A DNA stretch of 64,000 bases, from the NCBI GenBank assembly GCA_014871385.1, contig CM026426.1, positions 38,843,799-38,907,798 of the forward strand, given 5' to 3'. This DNA is from Ceratodon purpureus. Its lineage: Eukaryota; Streptophyta; Bryopsida; Pseudoditrichales; Ditrichaceae. Below the pieces are notes generated by a model. It was not told the origin of the DNA. It did not search any database and saw only the letters and a list, made by a program, of their open reading frames with translations. Shown here piece after piece: positions 12,261 through 23,549 of the stretch (its first letter is position 1; every line of letters begins with the position of its first letter). Position numbers and translations under genes: made by a program.

Positions 12261-12928
12261 ATCAGGTGGAAGTTCTCCTTCTGCTCTTACAGGTGTCAGG
12301 TCGGGTGGGACCTGTTACTGCCCCAGCAAGGCCAGCGAGGATAGCCTAGGACGGTGGAACTGACAGTGCAACAAGGAGTTACAAGGAAGAAGTCTAGTTA
12401 GATTAGTATAAACAAGGTATCCAGGGTAGAGAACTCACTCCTCAGTTTTGTGGTTAGAGTCGAGTCCGGTCTCAGAGCAGCTGATTTTCCTAGGACAGTT
12501 TGCCCCCTTCATGTAAGCGCCTGAACCTTGGAGTTCGTGGACAGTCTTGGGTTACTCCGCTAATACTACACTATGCCTTCTCTACTCTCTGCCCCTCCCT
12601 ATCTCACTTGGATGCATCTTGCTTGCTGATTGTCATTGCATGTTTAAGCTTACCTTGCACTGTCCCCGCTACCAAACCCCTCTCGGAATACCTTTGCTTC
12701 TCTCTCTCTCTCTTGGTGTTCACGGAGTCTTGGTCGTGACTTCACTGGTCGGTCTTCCCCGACTGTCTTGGAGTCGAACCGCGTGCCCGTGGAAGACCCA
12801 ACGGTCCCAGGACCAGTACTCAAAGGGACACCCTGATGGCCCTATGACCGTGTCCCAAGACTAATACCCTCGGTCAGTCTTCAGTCTACCTGCTACTAGC
12901 AAACTTCTACCCTTAGCCCCTCTAGTTC

Positions 12929-14380
12929 TCAACTCAGGCAGCTCCATGTTATGACCCAGGATAACAGGACCTCACTGCCATCATCCACATCCTCAGACTC
13001 CTGGTTCAGCTCCGGGTCAGTGTAAGTCTCCTGGTCAGGGAACCAGTTCTTCAAAAGAGCATCGATTAGCTCAGCTCCCTTAATCTCCCGGGTTGGACTC
13101 GTATGGACCCTAATGAGCATCCTGCGTAGACTTGATAAAATCAAGGGGGCCCAGTTGTGATCACCCTTCTTCACCGCCTGGTACATGTTCTCGAGCAGCT
13201 CATTACTGGCATAGAGGGATTTTTTCTTCACACACATTACCTCCACCAAGGCCCTGACTCTGTCCTGGTACGGTTCATCAAACCCGTTGATCTTGGTCCC
13301 ATCCGAATTATGATCTGCCCTAGTCAATCCAAACATCCTCATGTACCTCGGGTCCATGTCATTCCTGCTCTTCGGAATGGCTGAGATCCTGGTCCCCTCG
13401 ATGCCCAAGGCCTGCTGAATGGTCCAAGCCGTGATCTCTACTGGTATCCCTCTCACCGAGGCTCTGATCGGTGTGGTGTACTCAGTCTTCTCCCCCTTCG
13501 TGTATTGAAACCCCTCCACGAAATCGGCCACCAACTCTGTCCTCGGTTTTGGCCAAGTGTACTCGTAGAAAGAGCCCAGACTCACCTTCTCAGCCCAGTG
13601 GTCATCCTTCAGGTCCCTCCACGCCTTCCAATACTCCAAAGGTATGAAAGTGAGCTTAATGATCCTGTTTCTCCTTCTGGCGATGGTGACCTGTTTTGGA
13701 GCTCTAGCCAATGTTTCCGTCTGCTTCCTCCTAGTACCTGTCCTGGTCCGCTGTAGCTCTGCCCCCTGTTCTGGTCCCCTCACCTGGTCCCTTTCCGATG
13801 CTTCTTGGGTCTGCTGTGGTGGCGCCCCTCCTTCTTCCTGTATTTCCATCTGGTCCATCTCCCCCCTGACTTCTGCCCTTGTTATGTACTCGTGTAGAGT
13901 ACCCTTTACTGCCCTTCGGCTTGGTGGTCCCGGTTCTCTTGATCTTCTCTGATCTGCGTCCCCACTGGTTACCATCCCCTCTATCCCAATTCGAATCACC
14001 CTAAGCCTGTCTTCCCTTGTTTCTACCGTTTTTTCTCTTCCCCAATTTCTAAGTGTAAGAGGTGATGCCTCAGCCTCTGTCCACTCTTCTATCAGTTCTA
14101 ATTTTTCTGGTCCTTTACCTTCTATTGCTGGCTGATTACTCTGTTCTGCTCCCCCGGCTAACCCTCCTTGTTCTGTTCTGCTTCTATCGGGACTTGCACA
14201 AACCTCTTGAATCCCTTCACCCCCGAGCTCAGAAGCTCTCCAAAAGTCTGGTATGGGTCGGGTCACCTGATGTATCAACTGCCGTGGTCCTCTGAGTTGA
14301 TGCTGCAGCTCGCCTTCCTGCTGCAGTTGGGCTGCTGCTTCGAATCGCGTCCCTCTTCCTCCGTTCAGCTCTGCGTTCAC
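12929..14380 (-). CDS. LTR element extra ORF with PF20167-like (putative plant transposon protein) domain
   Basis: The 483-residue frame has a charged, Gln/Glu-rich N-terminal half and a conserved-looking C-terminal half. The latter carries ELVADFVEGF, then SVRGIPVEITAWTIQQALGI, then a helical block with ELLENMYQAVKKGDHNWAPL. The order of an aromatic/acidic segment, a VRG-x-hydrophobic strand, an I-x-x-x-L-G helix and a final helical bundle is the pattern of the plant retroelement accessory domain PF20167 as I know it. The frame lies downstream of integrase, an unusual extra for Ty3/gypsy. Its role is unknown. Confidence 0.55.
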   Translation of the reverse strand: MNAELNGGRGTRFEAAAQLQQEGELQHQLRGPRQLIHQVTRPIPDFWRASELGGEGIQEVCASPDRSRTEQGGLAGGAEQSNQPAIEGKGPEKLELIEEWTEAEASPLTLRNWGREKTVETREDRLRVIRIGIEGMVTSGDADQRRSREPGPPSRRAVKGTLHEYITRAEVRGEMDQMEIQEEGGAPPQQTQEASERDQVRGPEQGAELQRTRTGTRRKQTETLARAPKQVTIARRRNRIIKLTFIPLEYWKAWRDLKDDHWAEKVSLGSFYEYTWPKPRTELVADFVEGFQYTKGEKTEYTTPIRASVRGIPVEITAWTIQQALGIEGTRISAIPKSRNDMDPRYMRMFGLTRADHNSDGTKINGFDEPYQDRVRALVEVMCVKKKSLYASNELLENMYQAVKKGDHNWAPLILSSLRRMLIRVHTSPTREIKGAELIDALLKNWFPDQETYTDPELNQESEDVDDGSEVLLSWVITWSCLS

Positions 14381-14524
14381 CCAATCAGCTGGTTCGCCCC
14401 CGTCGCCCTCCTTGCTGCCTCTATCTCTGTCGTCGACACCCTCTACTCCGCTCCCTTCTAGGGTTTTACCCCGTCGCAGGTTTCGAGCTTCGCCCCAATG
14501 GTGCCGCCGCTGCTCCGCCTCTAG

Positions 14525-15601
14525 CTAGTGCTGCTGGTTCTCCTGGAGCTGCTGCCACTGCTTCTCCGTTTGCCGAAGTTGCTGCTCCTCGTGAAACAAT
14601 CGCCGCCGCTCTTCTTCCAGCTCCTGCAGCCGCCGCTCCTCTTCAAGTTGGAGTCGCTGCTCTACTTGCAGTAGCTGCCGTCTCTCTTCTTCTTGTTCCT
14701 GCAGCCGCCGCCACTCTTCCTCTAACTCCTGTAGCCGTCGCCTCTTCTCTCGGAGCTGCTGTTCTTCTTGCCACAGCCGCCGCCCTCCTTCGAGTTGAAG
14801 CTGCTGCTCCTCTTGGAGCAGTCGCCGCCGCCCTTCTTCTAGCTGCCTTGCCCTGTAACTCCACTCCCTCGCTCTAGTTTCCTCCTCTCTCCATACCTCA
14901 CAGTCAGTTCTATTCCCTCGATCATTCCAAAAAGTGAAGTCTGGGTTTCCCTTTGGGTGGTGTAAGCAAACCCTAGATGTCCAAACCGGGTCGCCATTTT
15001 TCATCCCTGGACTACTGTCTTCATCCATCCGCCTACCCTCTTGGGTCTGGATGGATGAAATCGGCTGGATGGATGAATCCAGTTCTTCCTCCAACTTAAT
15101 GGGCTGCAGCCTTGACTGTCCCATCACCTTAACTGCTACTGGTACTACCTCCATTACTCCGCAGCCTATTGTCTCCAATCTTTCCTTCTCATTTGTTTTT
15201 TCTTTTTCATTTTTTTCTTTATTTTTTTCTTTTTTCTGATTTTTCTCCTTTCCATTATTTTTTTCAATCACCTCCTTTATGTCTCCTTCCCTTAACTGCT
15301 GCCTTGCTTTTTGCTCATTATCATTTTTCTTTTGGTTTTTGATTTTTCTCTCACTCTTTTCTTCACTCCTCTGCTGGTTTCCTGCTTCACTGCCTCCTTC
15401 TTCACTGTTTTTTTCACCCTCTATCTCTGTATTTTCTACCACTGACTGGACACTATCCATTTTTTGTTCGTTGACCAGTCCTCTGGTCAAATGTCCCGGT
15501 GTCCTTGTTTCCAGTACTCCCTTCTCATAAAATTTATATGGTTTTAATTTATTAATATTAACCAAGACTGGGTCTGGTTCAAAAAATTTTACCTGGACCA
15601 A
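14525..15601 (-). CDS. LTR element: end of pol followed by a Glu/Arg/Gln coiled-coil protein
   Basis: The first 30 residues (FFEPDPVLVNINKLKPYKF) are the usual C-terminal tail of this integrase family, just after the catalytic and GPY-like region. The rest is a hydrophilic Lys/Glu/Asn stretch and then a long coiled coil of repeated LEEERRR and EEQQLQ units running to the end. The coiled coil is encoded by a CTGC/CTCC-rich, repeat-like DNA tract. It may be a structural extension of pol or a separate accessory protein. Confidence 0.5.
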   Translation of the reverse strand: MVQVKFFEPDPVLVNINKLKPYKFYEKGVLETRTPGHLTRGLVNEQKMDSVQSVVENTEIEGEKNSEEGGSEAGNQQRSEEKSERKIKNQKKNDNEQKARQQLREGDIKEVIEKNNGKEKNQKKEKNKEKNEKEKTNEKERLETIGCGVMEVVPVAVKVMGQSRLQPIKLEEELDSSIQPISSIQTQEGRRMDEDSSPGMKNGDPVWTSRVCLHHPKGNPDFTFWNDRGNRTDCEVWREEETRAREWSYRARQLEEGRRRLLQEEQQLQLEGGRRLWQEEQQLREKRRRLQELEEEWRRLQEQEEERRQLLQVEQRLQLEEERRLQELEEERRRLFHEEQQLRQTEKQWQQLQENQQH

Positions 15602-15625
15602 CAGAGCAGTTTTGTTGGGGAGCCT

Positions 15626-17209
15626 CTACTGGACCCTATAAGGTCCAAACCACCCACTTTTGAATTTCCCCACATGCTCCTTGTGGCCCTTGGGATACCA
15701 GAGCACATAATCACCTACTTGAAAATCCTTTCGCTTGTAATGTTGCTGGCTCCAAAGTGCTCTGTTCCACTGCTTGGCTCCTACTGCTTCCTGGGCCTCC
15801 AGTCTTGAAGTGTCCATCTGCTCCAGGTCTGCAATCCTGGCTGCCAACACCCTTGTCGGTGTATAATCAATCTCGCTGTTGGTCTTCCTGGTCGGTACTA
15901 GGTACTCTGTTGGCATTAACGGATGTAAGCCATAGACCAGTTGAAACGGTGTGTAACCTGTAGTTACTTTGTAAGCAGTCCTGTAGGAGAGCAGTACAGT
16001 ATGAAGATGCTCATCCCAATCTGTTCTCCTATCATTGACCAGTTTACTCAGTAGGTGACCAATCACCTTGTTTGTTGACTCTGCCTGGCCATTACCCTGG
16101 GGGTAATAGGTTGTTGATGTACGATGCTGGAGCAGAAAATGCTCCACCAGGTGTTCTATAGCCTCATTTATAAAATGAGATCCGTGGTCACTTACAAGTG
16201 TCAAGGGACACCCGTATCTTGAAAGGATCTGCTCATACAAAAACTTAGCAGTGACTGCTGCTGAGTTGGTTTTGAGCGCCCTTGCCTCCACCCACTTGGT
16301 AGCATAATCTGTAGCCACCAGTATGTACCTGTTCCCTGTTCTGGATGCTCTTGGTTTAATGGGCCCGATAAAGTCCAATCCCCATTTCATAAATGGTTCT
16401 GCTGGCATACTAGCCACTAAGGTAGCTAAACCAGTATTTGCCATGCCTCCCACTCTCTGGCATCTGTCACACGCCTTGCAGTATTCTGCAACATCCCGAT
16501 GTATCGCTGGCCACCAATATCCGGCGTCCAGTATCTTCCTGCTGGTGATATCTTGTGAAAAATGACCACCTGCTAGTCCATTGTGCATCTCCTTCATCAC
16601 CACCTCTGCCTGCACTGGGTCCAGTACCCTTCTGACCACCAGATCATGTCCTCGCTTGTGCAGAACTCCCTGGACCAGTGTATAGGGCAATGACTTCAGA
16701 ATGAGCTTTCTCTGCTCCTCCTTAGACAAGTCCTTTCGTACAACACCAGATTTCAGGTAAGAACGTACATCCTCTAACCATTCTGGTTTAATATAAAACA
16801 AACTTGCATCCTTGGTCTGGTCCTCGACACCAGTTGCTGGTTCTCCGTTGGGCAGTCTTGACATCGCATCTGCCACACCATGATTCTTTCCTGGCTTATA
16901 CACCACTGTGAAATCATATTCTTGGAACAGCAGTAGCCACCTTGCTATCCTTCCTGACACCTGCGGCTTATTGACCAGATACCCCAGTGCCATATGGTCA
17001 ACATAGAAAACAAACTTATTTCCCAGCAAATAATGCCTATACTTGTTCAGAGCATAAACCATTGCCAAAGCTTCCCTTTCAATACTACTGTAGTTTCTCT
17101 CAGCAGAATTCAACAGTCTACTAGCATAAGAAATGGGCTGGTCACACTTCCCTGTTGGATTTTGGGCCAGCATCACGCCTACTGCTATATTCGAAGCATC
17201 TGTATGCAC
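15626..17209 (-). CDS. LTR element pol: RNase H and integrase
   Basis: The RNase H part opens with [15 protein letters not shown] and contains [20 protein letters not shown] and the [11 protein letters not shown] strand. The integrase follows: an HHCC zinc finger (H-N...GGHF...CKACDRC), then the DDE core with [11 protein letters not shown] (first Asp), [13 protein letters not shown] (second Asp) and [12 protein letters not shown] (Glu). It then has the family's YPQGNGQAE block and a GPY-like FGPYRV end. All catalytic residues can be seen. The order RNase H then integrase, after RT, is typical of Ty3/gypsy. Confidence 0.93.
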   Translation of the reverse strand: MHTDASNIAVGVMLAQNPTGKCDQPISYASRLLNSAERNYSSIEREALAMVYALNKYRHYLLGNKFVFYVDHMALGYLVNKPQVSGRIARWLLLFQEYDFTVVYKPGKNHGVADAMSRLPNGEPATGVEDQTKDASLFYIKPEWLEDVRSYLKSGVVRKDLSKEEQRKLILKSLPYTLVQGVLHKRGHDLVVRRVLDPVQAEVVMKEMHNGLAGGHFSQDITSRKILDAGYWWPAIHRDVAEYCKACDRCQRVGGMANTGLATLVASMPAEPFMKWGLDFIGPIKPRASRTGNRYILVATDYATKWVEARALKTNSAAVTAKFLYEQILSRYGCPLTLVSDHGSHFINEAIEHLVEHFLLQHRTSTTYYPQGNGQAESTNKVIGHLLSKLVNDRRTDWDEHLHTVLLSYRTAYKVTTGYTPFQLVYGLHPLMPTEYLVPTRKTNSEIDYTPTRVLAARIADLEQMDTSRLEAQEAVGAKQWNRALWSQQHYKRKDFQVGDYVLWYPKGHKEHVGKFKSGWFGPYRVQ

Positions 17210-17386
17210 ATGGAACTCCAGGTCCCATCATGGTGCAATGAGAATTGGCGCATTCTGGTACTGCTCCTTGATTTTCTTCCATGCCTGCTCACACTGGTCT
17301 GATCAGATGAACTCCTCGGTCTTCCTCATGAGCCTGGTGATGGGCTCCATTATATGTGCATACGACTTAATGTAGCACCTGTTAAA

Positions 17387-18376
17387 CTAGGCAAAACCGT
17401 TAAAAACCTGTACATCTACTGGTTTTTCTGGTCTAGGCATGTTCTCGACTGCTTCAATTTTCTTAGGATCAGGAAATTTCCCTTCCTTAGACACAATGTG
17501 GCCTAGTATAATACCAGAGAAGACCAGTAGTAAACATTTCTCAGGATTTAGACTTATCCCATATTCCCGGCATTTCTCAAAACACTTCCTTAGCTTGACC
17601 AGATGACTAATAATGTCACTGTACACACTGAAATCATCCAAAAACAATTTCATAAAATCACCAATGAAATTACGAAAGGCTTTTTTTACTGCCCTCTGGT
17701 ATGTGGGCGGTGCGTTTTTCAGCCCAAAAGGCATGACTATCCACACAAATGCTCCCCAGTCCGTTACAAAAGCAGTCTTGTGCCGGTCCTCTGGTGCTAT
17801 CTGAATCTGGTGGTACCCAGAGTACCCATCCAGAAACGAATACATCTCATGTCCTGCCACAGAATCCAACACTTCCTCAGTAAATGGCAATGGATATGGG
17901 TCCTTTTTTGTGCCAGATTTCGGTTTACGAAAATCAATACAAATTTTCAACTTCCCATTCTTCTTAGGAACAATAACAATAGGGGATAACCAGGTAGCAT
18001 CCTCTACTGGTGTAATGAATCCGGCCTGAAGCAGTTTATCCAAGTCCTGCTTCACAATACTGGCATAATTTGGATTCATGCGATATCTGGCCTGATGGGA
18101 TGGTGGGATATCCTTCTCCAACTCAATCCTGTGCTGTGCAATTGAGGGTGGGATACCCTTCAGGTCCGTATACGTCCAGGCAAATACATCCTTGAACTCC
18201 CTGAACAGAGCCTCTGCTTCAATAGCCTGTTCTGGACTAATGGCTGCATTAATCTTCAGATACTGGGGCTCCTCCTCTGTTCCAAGGTTAATTTTTCTCA
18301 ACTGCTCCGACTCTGGTAAGGTCCAAGATGCAATCTTCAGTTTCTTCACTTTCTCCCGGGCTGGTGTCTCATCCAC
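17387..18376 (-). CDS. LTR element pol: reverse transcriptase
   Basis: The classic RT blocks are present in order: a proline-rich entry (AQHRIELEKDIPPSHQARYR), IVIVPKKNGKLKICIDFR, the dipeptide-containing DGYSGYHQI block, TAFVTDWGAFVWIVMPFGL, and the catalytic box FLDDFSVYSD (the YxDD equivalent). These are followed by YGISLNPEKC and ILGHIVSKEG. The length and order match Ty3/gypsy RT. Confidence 0.93.
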   Translation of the reverse strand: MDETPAREKVKKLKIASWTLPESEQLRKINLGTEEEPQYLKINAAISPEQAIEAEALFREFKDVFAWTYTDLKGIPPSIAQHRIELEKDIPPSHQARYRMNPNYASIVKQDLDKLLQAGFITPVEDATWLSPIVIVPKKNGKLKICIDFRKPKSGTKKDPYPLPFTEEVLDSVAGHEMYSFLDGYSGYHQIQIAPEDRHKTAFVTDWGAFVWIVMPFGLKNAPPTYQRAVKKAFRNFIGDFMKLFLDDFSVYSDIISHLVKLRKCFEKCREYGISLNPEKCLLLVFSGIILGHIVSKEGKFPDPKKIEAVENMPRPEKPVDVQVFNGFA

Positions 18377-18445
18377 CTCAATGTCGCCCTCCTCAAAGTT
18401 GTAGAAATGGTCTGGGTAGGCTCGCTGTGATCCCCCCTCTTGTCC

Positions 18446-20203
18446 CTAGTTCTGGTCCGGGTTCTTTGCCGGACTCTTGATGTCGTCCTGGTTCTTGCTG
18501 TTGTCCTGGTTCTTGTTCTGCTCCATTCGAGGCAGAGTGACTGTTCCAACTGCCAGTAAGTCCTGCTCACTAGCTAACCACAAGGCTTCCTCCTCATCTG
18601 TCAGTTCTTCAGTAAAATTATAGCAGACTAGGACTTCAGGTAACTTAGGCCTGGGCCCCTTTCTCTGACTGACTGATATCGTTTTTACAGTACCATTACC
18701 TCTGATCGTAACCAGGTTATTACCCGAGTCATGGTTTACCTTAGCATCAATTAACCAAGGTCTGCCTAGCAGCATACTATAGGCTTCATTAACTTCTTTA
18801 TTTTTAATAACAGTCAAGGTGATAAGGTAAGGAATACCGTGGATGTGAATTTTCACATTACGAATCATCCCCACCGGGTCAACGACTGTCTGGTCCGCCA
18901 TTCGTAGTCTGAAAGGAGCAGGGTGTGGGTTCTTGAGGCCCAGTCTTTTACGCTCCTCCTCAGTGATCAAGTTCACACCTGAGCCTCCATCCAGTAGAAC
19001 ATTCTCCAGAATCCCATTGCCTATCTGCACAGTCAGCACTGGCAGTTCTCTGTCAACATCAATAGCAAGACTGCCTATTAAATCAGTCTTACCTGGTTGA
19101 CTGGTTGTGAGCTTCTTGCCTGGTACTGGCTCTGGTTGAGTGGACTGGTCCTCTGCCATTTTTGGGAATACGTGGGCCTTCACAAATTCTGTCAAATTAG
19201 GGGCCATCTTCAGCAGCTGTCCTAGTGAGACTGTGATGGGACTGTCCAGTATTTTTCTTCCAACCACAGTTGCATAATGCTGCTCCTGGTTGTTCCCTGT
19301 ATTTGTCTCCCTTTCTGTCCCCAATTCCTGCTCGACGGTCTTGGAGCTGTAGGCTAGTGTATCTGAGTCTGGGAATCCTGCCCACTCATTATCCAGCACT
19401 TCGCCATCTCCTTCCTTCTCTGCTGTTTTTAAAGTCGCCCTGAGTCTCTCTGCTTCTGCCTTCTCCTGCTCCTCTTGAAGCTGGATTTCCTTCAATGTTT
19501 CTAGCATCGAATTCCTGATTTTTTCTTCCTTCTGCCAGTCCTCCTTTGTTCTGGCTTTTCTTGGTTCAGGTTCCCTTGATTCATCCTGGATAGGTAACAG
19601 TCCTGCCTTCAACCGCTGGGCTCTGGTCATGGTAGCTACCCCCACTGACTCTTCAGGTTCCTCTATTAGCTCAATCTCCACATTACTGACATGGTGATCC
19701 TGTTTCTTGTTGGTCTTCTCCTGGTCTGCTAAAAACTCGTCCCATTGTGCCTTCTTGGGGCAGTTCTTGCTTTTGTGGTCTGCTCCTCCACACAAGAAAC
19801 AGCACGGTGGTTGATCACCATAACTCCTCTGTTGACTGCTTCCTGTCCTGGGATTTGGTGGTCCCTGATATCCTTGGTTATAGCTGTAAGTTCCTGCAGG
19901 TTTAGAAGCAGAAACTTCAGTAACACCAACATGTTCTTCCCCTTCCTTCTTCGCACCTGACCCCCTCTGGTTGGCTGGGTTGTACCAACAGTTTTTGTCG
20001 TCATGGCCCAGCTTCTTACAGATACCACAGGCTTTCCTTGGAAACTCCTGGTCCGGTTCCTTCCTGGTCGCTGTGGCTGCCTTACTGCTGGTCTCCACTT
20101 TCTTCACTTCAATCTTAGTGGGTTTACCACTAGAGTCAGTGCAGTTCTCCTCGCATCTCAAGGCTGCATCCACCAATTCTGTCAAACTCCTGACTGATGC
20201 CAC
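18446..20203 (-). CDS. LTR element: nucleocapsid zinc knuckles and aspartic protease
   Basis: Two CCHC zinc knuckles lie in the first 150 residues (CGICKKLGHDDKNC and CFLCGGADHKSKNC). After a charged linker comes a retropepsin-like domain with VLLDGGSGVNLITEEERKR, whose D-G-G-S-G loop takes the place of the usual D-S/T-G. Strands LTVQIGNGILENV before it and a GRPWLIDAKV end after it fit the Ty3-type protease. It processes the polyprotein in this element family. Confidence 0.88.
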   Translation of the reverse strand: MASVRSLTELVDAALRCEENCTDSSGKPTKIEVKKVETSSKAATATRKEPDQEFPRKACGICKKLGHDDKNCWYNPANQRGSGAKKEGEEHVGVTEVSASKPAGTYSYNQGYQGPPNPRTGSSQQRSYGDQPPCCFLCGGADHKSKNCPKKAQWDEFLADQEKTNKKQDHHVSNVEIELIEEPEESVGVATMTRAQRLKAGLLPIQDESREPEPRKARTKEDWQKEEKIRNSMLETLKEIQLQEEQEKAEAERLRATLKTAEKEGDGEVLDNEWAGFPDSDTLAYSSKTVEQELGTERETNTGNNQEQHYATVVGRKILDSPITVSLGQLLKMAPNLTEFVKAHVFPKMAEDQSTQPEPVPGKKLTTSQPGKTDLIGSLAIDVDRELPVLTVQIGNGILENVLLDGGSGVNLITEEERKRLGLKNPHPAPFRLRMADQTVVDPVGMIRNVKIHIHGIPYLITLTVIKNKEVNEAYSMLLGRPWLIDAKVNHDSGNNLVTIRGNGTVKTISVSQRKGPRPKLPEVLVCYNFTEELTDEEEALWLASEQDLLAVGTVTLPRMEQNKNQDNSKNQDDIKSPAKNPDQN

Positions 20204-20332
20204 ACTGGTAGTAATCTTGATATACTCCAGCAGTCCTGCTCAAAAATTAGTGATTCTGAATACTTCTCCTGGATCAGATTGTAGACATTTAATTAATGTC
20301 ATAAACCGATCATAGTAGTCTTGTACCTTTTC

Positions 20333-22276
20333 TCAGTCCCCCTGTTTGAAGGACTTTAATTCTCTGTATACTGCCTCATCAGTAGTCTGGTCTCTGTATC
20401 TTCTCCTGAAAGCAGCTTTAACATCCTCCCATGAGCAGTAGACATGGTTCTCCAGGAAATTCTCATACCATGCGCCAACCTTGTCTAGCAAAGTGGTACC
20501 CATCAGGTTGATAATCACCTGCTCATCAGTTTCTCCGTTGTGCCATAGGGTCCTTTCAAACTGCCGTATGTGAGCATCTGGATTCGTCCCCTCCTTGTAC
20601 TTGGAGTAGGTCAGCGGCTTCCTCTGTGCCACTAGGACTGGTCCTGTCACTGGTGGTACTCTGGGTCTAGCAGGTGGTGCGTAGGCTGGTGGACCATGCC
20701 TCACTGGATAACTGCTGTCCGCTGTATCTCCTGGTACTCCTATTCCTGCACGTGGCCTAGTATCATATGGCATCCCTCTCATGATCTCCGCTGGCCTTCT
20801 GTATCCTGTTCCTGTATCAGGGACTCCTATTCCAGCTGCTGCTCCTCCGCTTGGCCAGTATGCTAGTCTGTACTCATCACCTGTGAGGTGATCCACATAG
20901 GTAGAATGTGCTCCTCCTCCTCCTGTTGGGCTCACCCGAGTCCTCGAGGTTGGGAAATGGTCTGTACCTGGCCTTCCTGGTATAGCAGATGTAGTGTAGG
21001 GTGCTCCCATCAATTCTGCTTCCCTCAGCTGACCTGGTCTGTCCCCTTGGATCACTGATTGTTCATATGCTGCCCACGGATCCGCCCTTGGTTTGGCCTG
21101 GAGTTTCTGGCTCTCTTCCCTCAGTATCTCTTGCCATTTGTAAAGGGTTGCCTGCCGGGTAGCTTCTTTCATTTCTTCCTCCTTCTTCTTCTGGTCCTCC
21201 AATCTCTGTGCCTCTTGTAATAATCGCAGAGCCTCCTGTCTTAGCAAGTCCTGCTGCATTGCTTCTTTTCTCTCTGCTGCCTGCTTCATCTCCTCCCTCC
21301 TTTGAGTCTCCTGCCAGGTTCTGAGAGCCTCCTATCTCTGCTTCTCCTGGTCCTGCTCTTCAAGCCTCTTTGTTTCCCGCCATAGCTTCATGGCTTCCTT
21401 CAGTTTGATCTCCTCCCAATTCTTTTCTTCCCAAGCCTCCATTGTCTCTCTGAACCTGGCTGCCTGGCCTAGCTCCTCCATCTGCCTCCTGTACAGGTCC
21501 TCTGTTGCCTGCTGGTTTCTTCGTTCTCTTTCTGCTTGCCTCCTAGCTTGTTCTTGGGCCTTGAACTGCTCCAGTTGTCTTCTATCTTCCTCATCTTCGT
21601 CCAGCTCCATTCCTTGGAACTGCTCTTGTGCAAAATGTACCACTGGTCTCCTGGGATTTACCTGTACTGGCTTATCCGTTATGTACATCTCTGACAGTAC
21701 TGCTGCTCCTGTCTGGACTCTGTCCCCAGCGTTAACTTCTTCCAACTTCTTCTTCAACGTTTCCAATGTCTCCACCAAATCACCTGGTGTTTTCTCCCCT
21801 GGTTTTGGTGTGTCTGGTCTGCTGCCTCCTTTCTTTTCCTCCTCCTGGTAATGGTCATATGCTGATGCCATTCTGGTCTGGGGGTTCCAGCAATACTGTG
21901 TGTCTCCTTCACCTGGCCTTGGGAATTCCCTCCTGCTGGTCCTGGGTGATAGTGGATGTCCCTCATACTTCCGAGTTTCTTCTTCATCCTCCTGCCAATT
22001 CTTGAAGCTTGGGCTTGGTTCTCCTCTTGCTGACCCTGTCCTCCTGCTTACTCCAAGTATTGTCTCCTGGCTCGAATTTTCTCCTACCAGGTCCATGTCA
22101 ATCAGGTCCCTGGTTCTCCCTTTAGCTGTACTTTCTTCTGAACTCAATTGTCCTCCCATTGGTTTTCCTACTTCTGCTGCTGCTCTTTGCTCCCTGAGTT
22201 CGTACCTTGCCAACCGTTTCGCTGCTTGTCTCCTGGCTATCTCCTCCTTGTCCCACCCTGGGTATTCTCTGTCCAT
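20333..22276 (-). CDS. LTR element gag region (capsid and long charged N-terminus)
   Basis: The part nearest the protease contains a Ty3-type gag core: a GTNPDAHIRQFERTLW-like start, an INLMGTTLLDKVGAWY block, and a YCSWEDVKAAFRRRYRDQ end. Upstream is an unusually long, Glu/Arg/Gln-rich coiled-coil region (repeated AQEQARRQAERERR-like stretches) of several hundred residues, with no counterpart in short Ty3 gag proteins. The region is broken in this copy. The capsid assignment rests on position before the zinc knuckles and on the RRYRDQ-type motif. Confidence 0.8.
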
Positions 22277-23530
22277 TGCAGTACAGTTTGCTGCTCTTCC
22301 CTTGGTACTCTCTGGTCAGGTGCTCTTCTGGTTTAGCTGGTACTTCTGGTAACTGAGTCTGCTCCTTCCAAACTCTTGGGTAGCTGCTGTCGGTTCCTTG
22401 TCCTCAGCCCTCCTCTGGTTTGTTGGATGCTAGTCCTCCTGTTTCCTAGTTCCTGTCCAGTCCATCCCTTTTTCACCCTTCCACTTTGGTTCCTTTGGGA
22501 CCTGTCAGTCTTTACTATCCTACTGTAGATAGTTTTCTACCCTTAGTTTCGCAAGTTCTAGCATAGTCTCAGTTTTTCCAAGCTTCCATACCTTACAGTT
22601 TGCAAGCTTCTCCCACAGATTTTTCCTGGTTCCTTACTGTCCATTCATTTTTGTTTTTAACTTTTCAATTTTTTCCATTCCTCATTTTTTTTCCTTAAAT
22701 TACTTACTGTTTTTCTTAACTCATTTTTACTATTCGCATTTTTACCCTCAATTTCCACTGTTACCCTTTACTGCTCCACTGTTTTTACTGACTGATAACT
22801 TTTTAACTTTTGATCGTTACTTTTTACTGCTCGAGTATGTTTTTATTGACAGGTAACTTTTTCAATCTTTTTTACCACTACTTTTTACTGGCTAGTAGCT
22901 TTTTAACTTTTTACCGATACTTTTTACTGCTCGAATGTTTTTTACTGGCCAGTAACTTTTTGATTTTTACTGCTACTTTTTACTGGTCATTTTTCACGCA
23001 AACTACTGTTCCTTTCCTGACTGTCTGAATTCAACAGTGGTTTGGAACATACCTGATACCCGTGACTATCCTCCCTTTGCTTTGGAGCTGTCCTCAGCTC
23101 CTGTGCCATTGACTGATTTGCATTGGCTCCTCTCCCATGAGATTCTTAGACTTCGCACCCTCAGTTTCGAAATGCACTCCAACTGCAGAATCTGTGGTCC
23201 TCCTGTAACGTTGACTGTTCGAACATTGGCTCCTCCTCACTGGATTCGGGAACCTGATCTCCTCAGCCATGAACTGTCCTCCTGCTGCAGCATCTGTAGT
23301 ACTTCTGCTGCTGGAATCCTGAGACTGTAATCCTATGACAGTAAATCTGTGACTGTAAGCCTGTGACTGCGAATCCTGTGACTGTAAAGCTGTAACTGTA
23401 ACCATGTGACTGTAATCCTGTGACTGTAAAGCTGTGACTGAAACTTTCTGCCTTGGCCACTGTGCCTGTCTACCTGTTCTAGACCTGTCCTGGACTGTAC
23501 AGATTCGCAGCAAGAGCCACCTGATCCGTT
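22277..23530 (-). other. LTR element leader with short tandem repeats
   Basis: Between primer site and gag is 1.2 kb without a convincing gene. Bases about 22,780-23,000 are imperfect repeats of a TTTTTACTG(C/G)-type word. Bases about 23,330-23,445 are six or so copies of a 14-16 bp unit around CTGTGACTGTAA. Such repeats are common in the untranslated leader of large plant LTR elements. Confidence 0.7.
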
Positions 23531-23549
23531 CTTGATGCATGGTCGCCAA
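23531..23549 (-). other. primer-binding site
   Basis: On the minus strand the bases directly after the 5' LTR read TTGGCGACCATGCATC. The position and TGGCGNC-like start fit a tRNA 3'-end complement, but I cannot say which tRNA. Confidence 0.6.

Noticed and set aside
14525-14900. Separate plus-strand Ala/Val-rich genes opposite the coiled-coil ORF
   Set aside because: They are shadows of the repetitive Glu/Arg/Gln codons on the minus strand and have no domain of their own.
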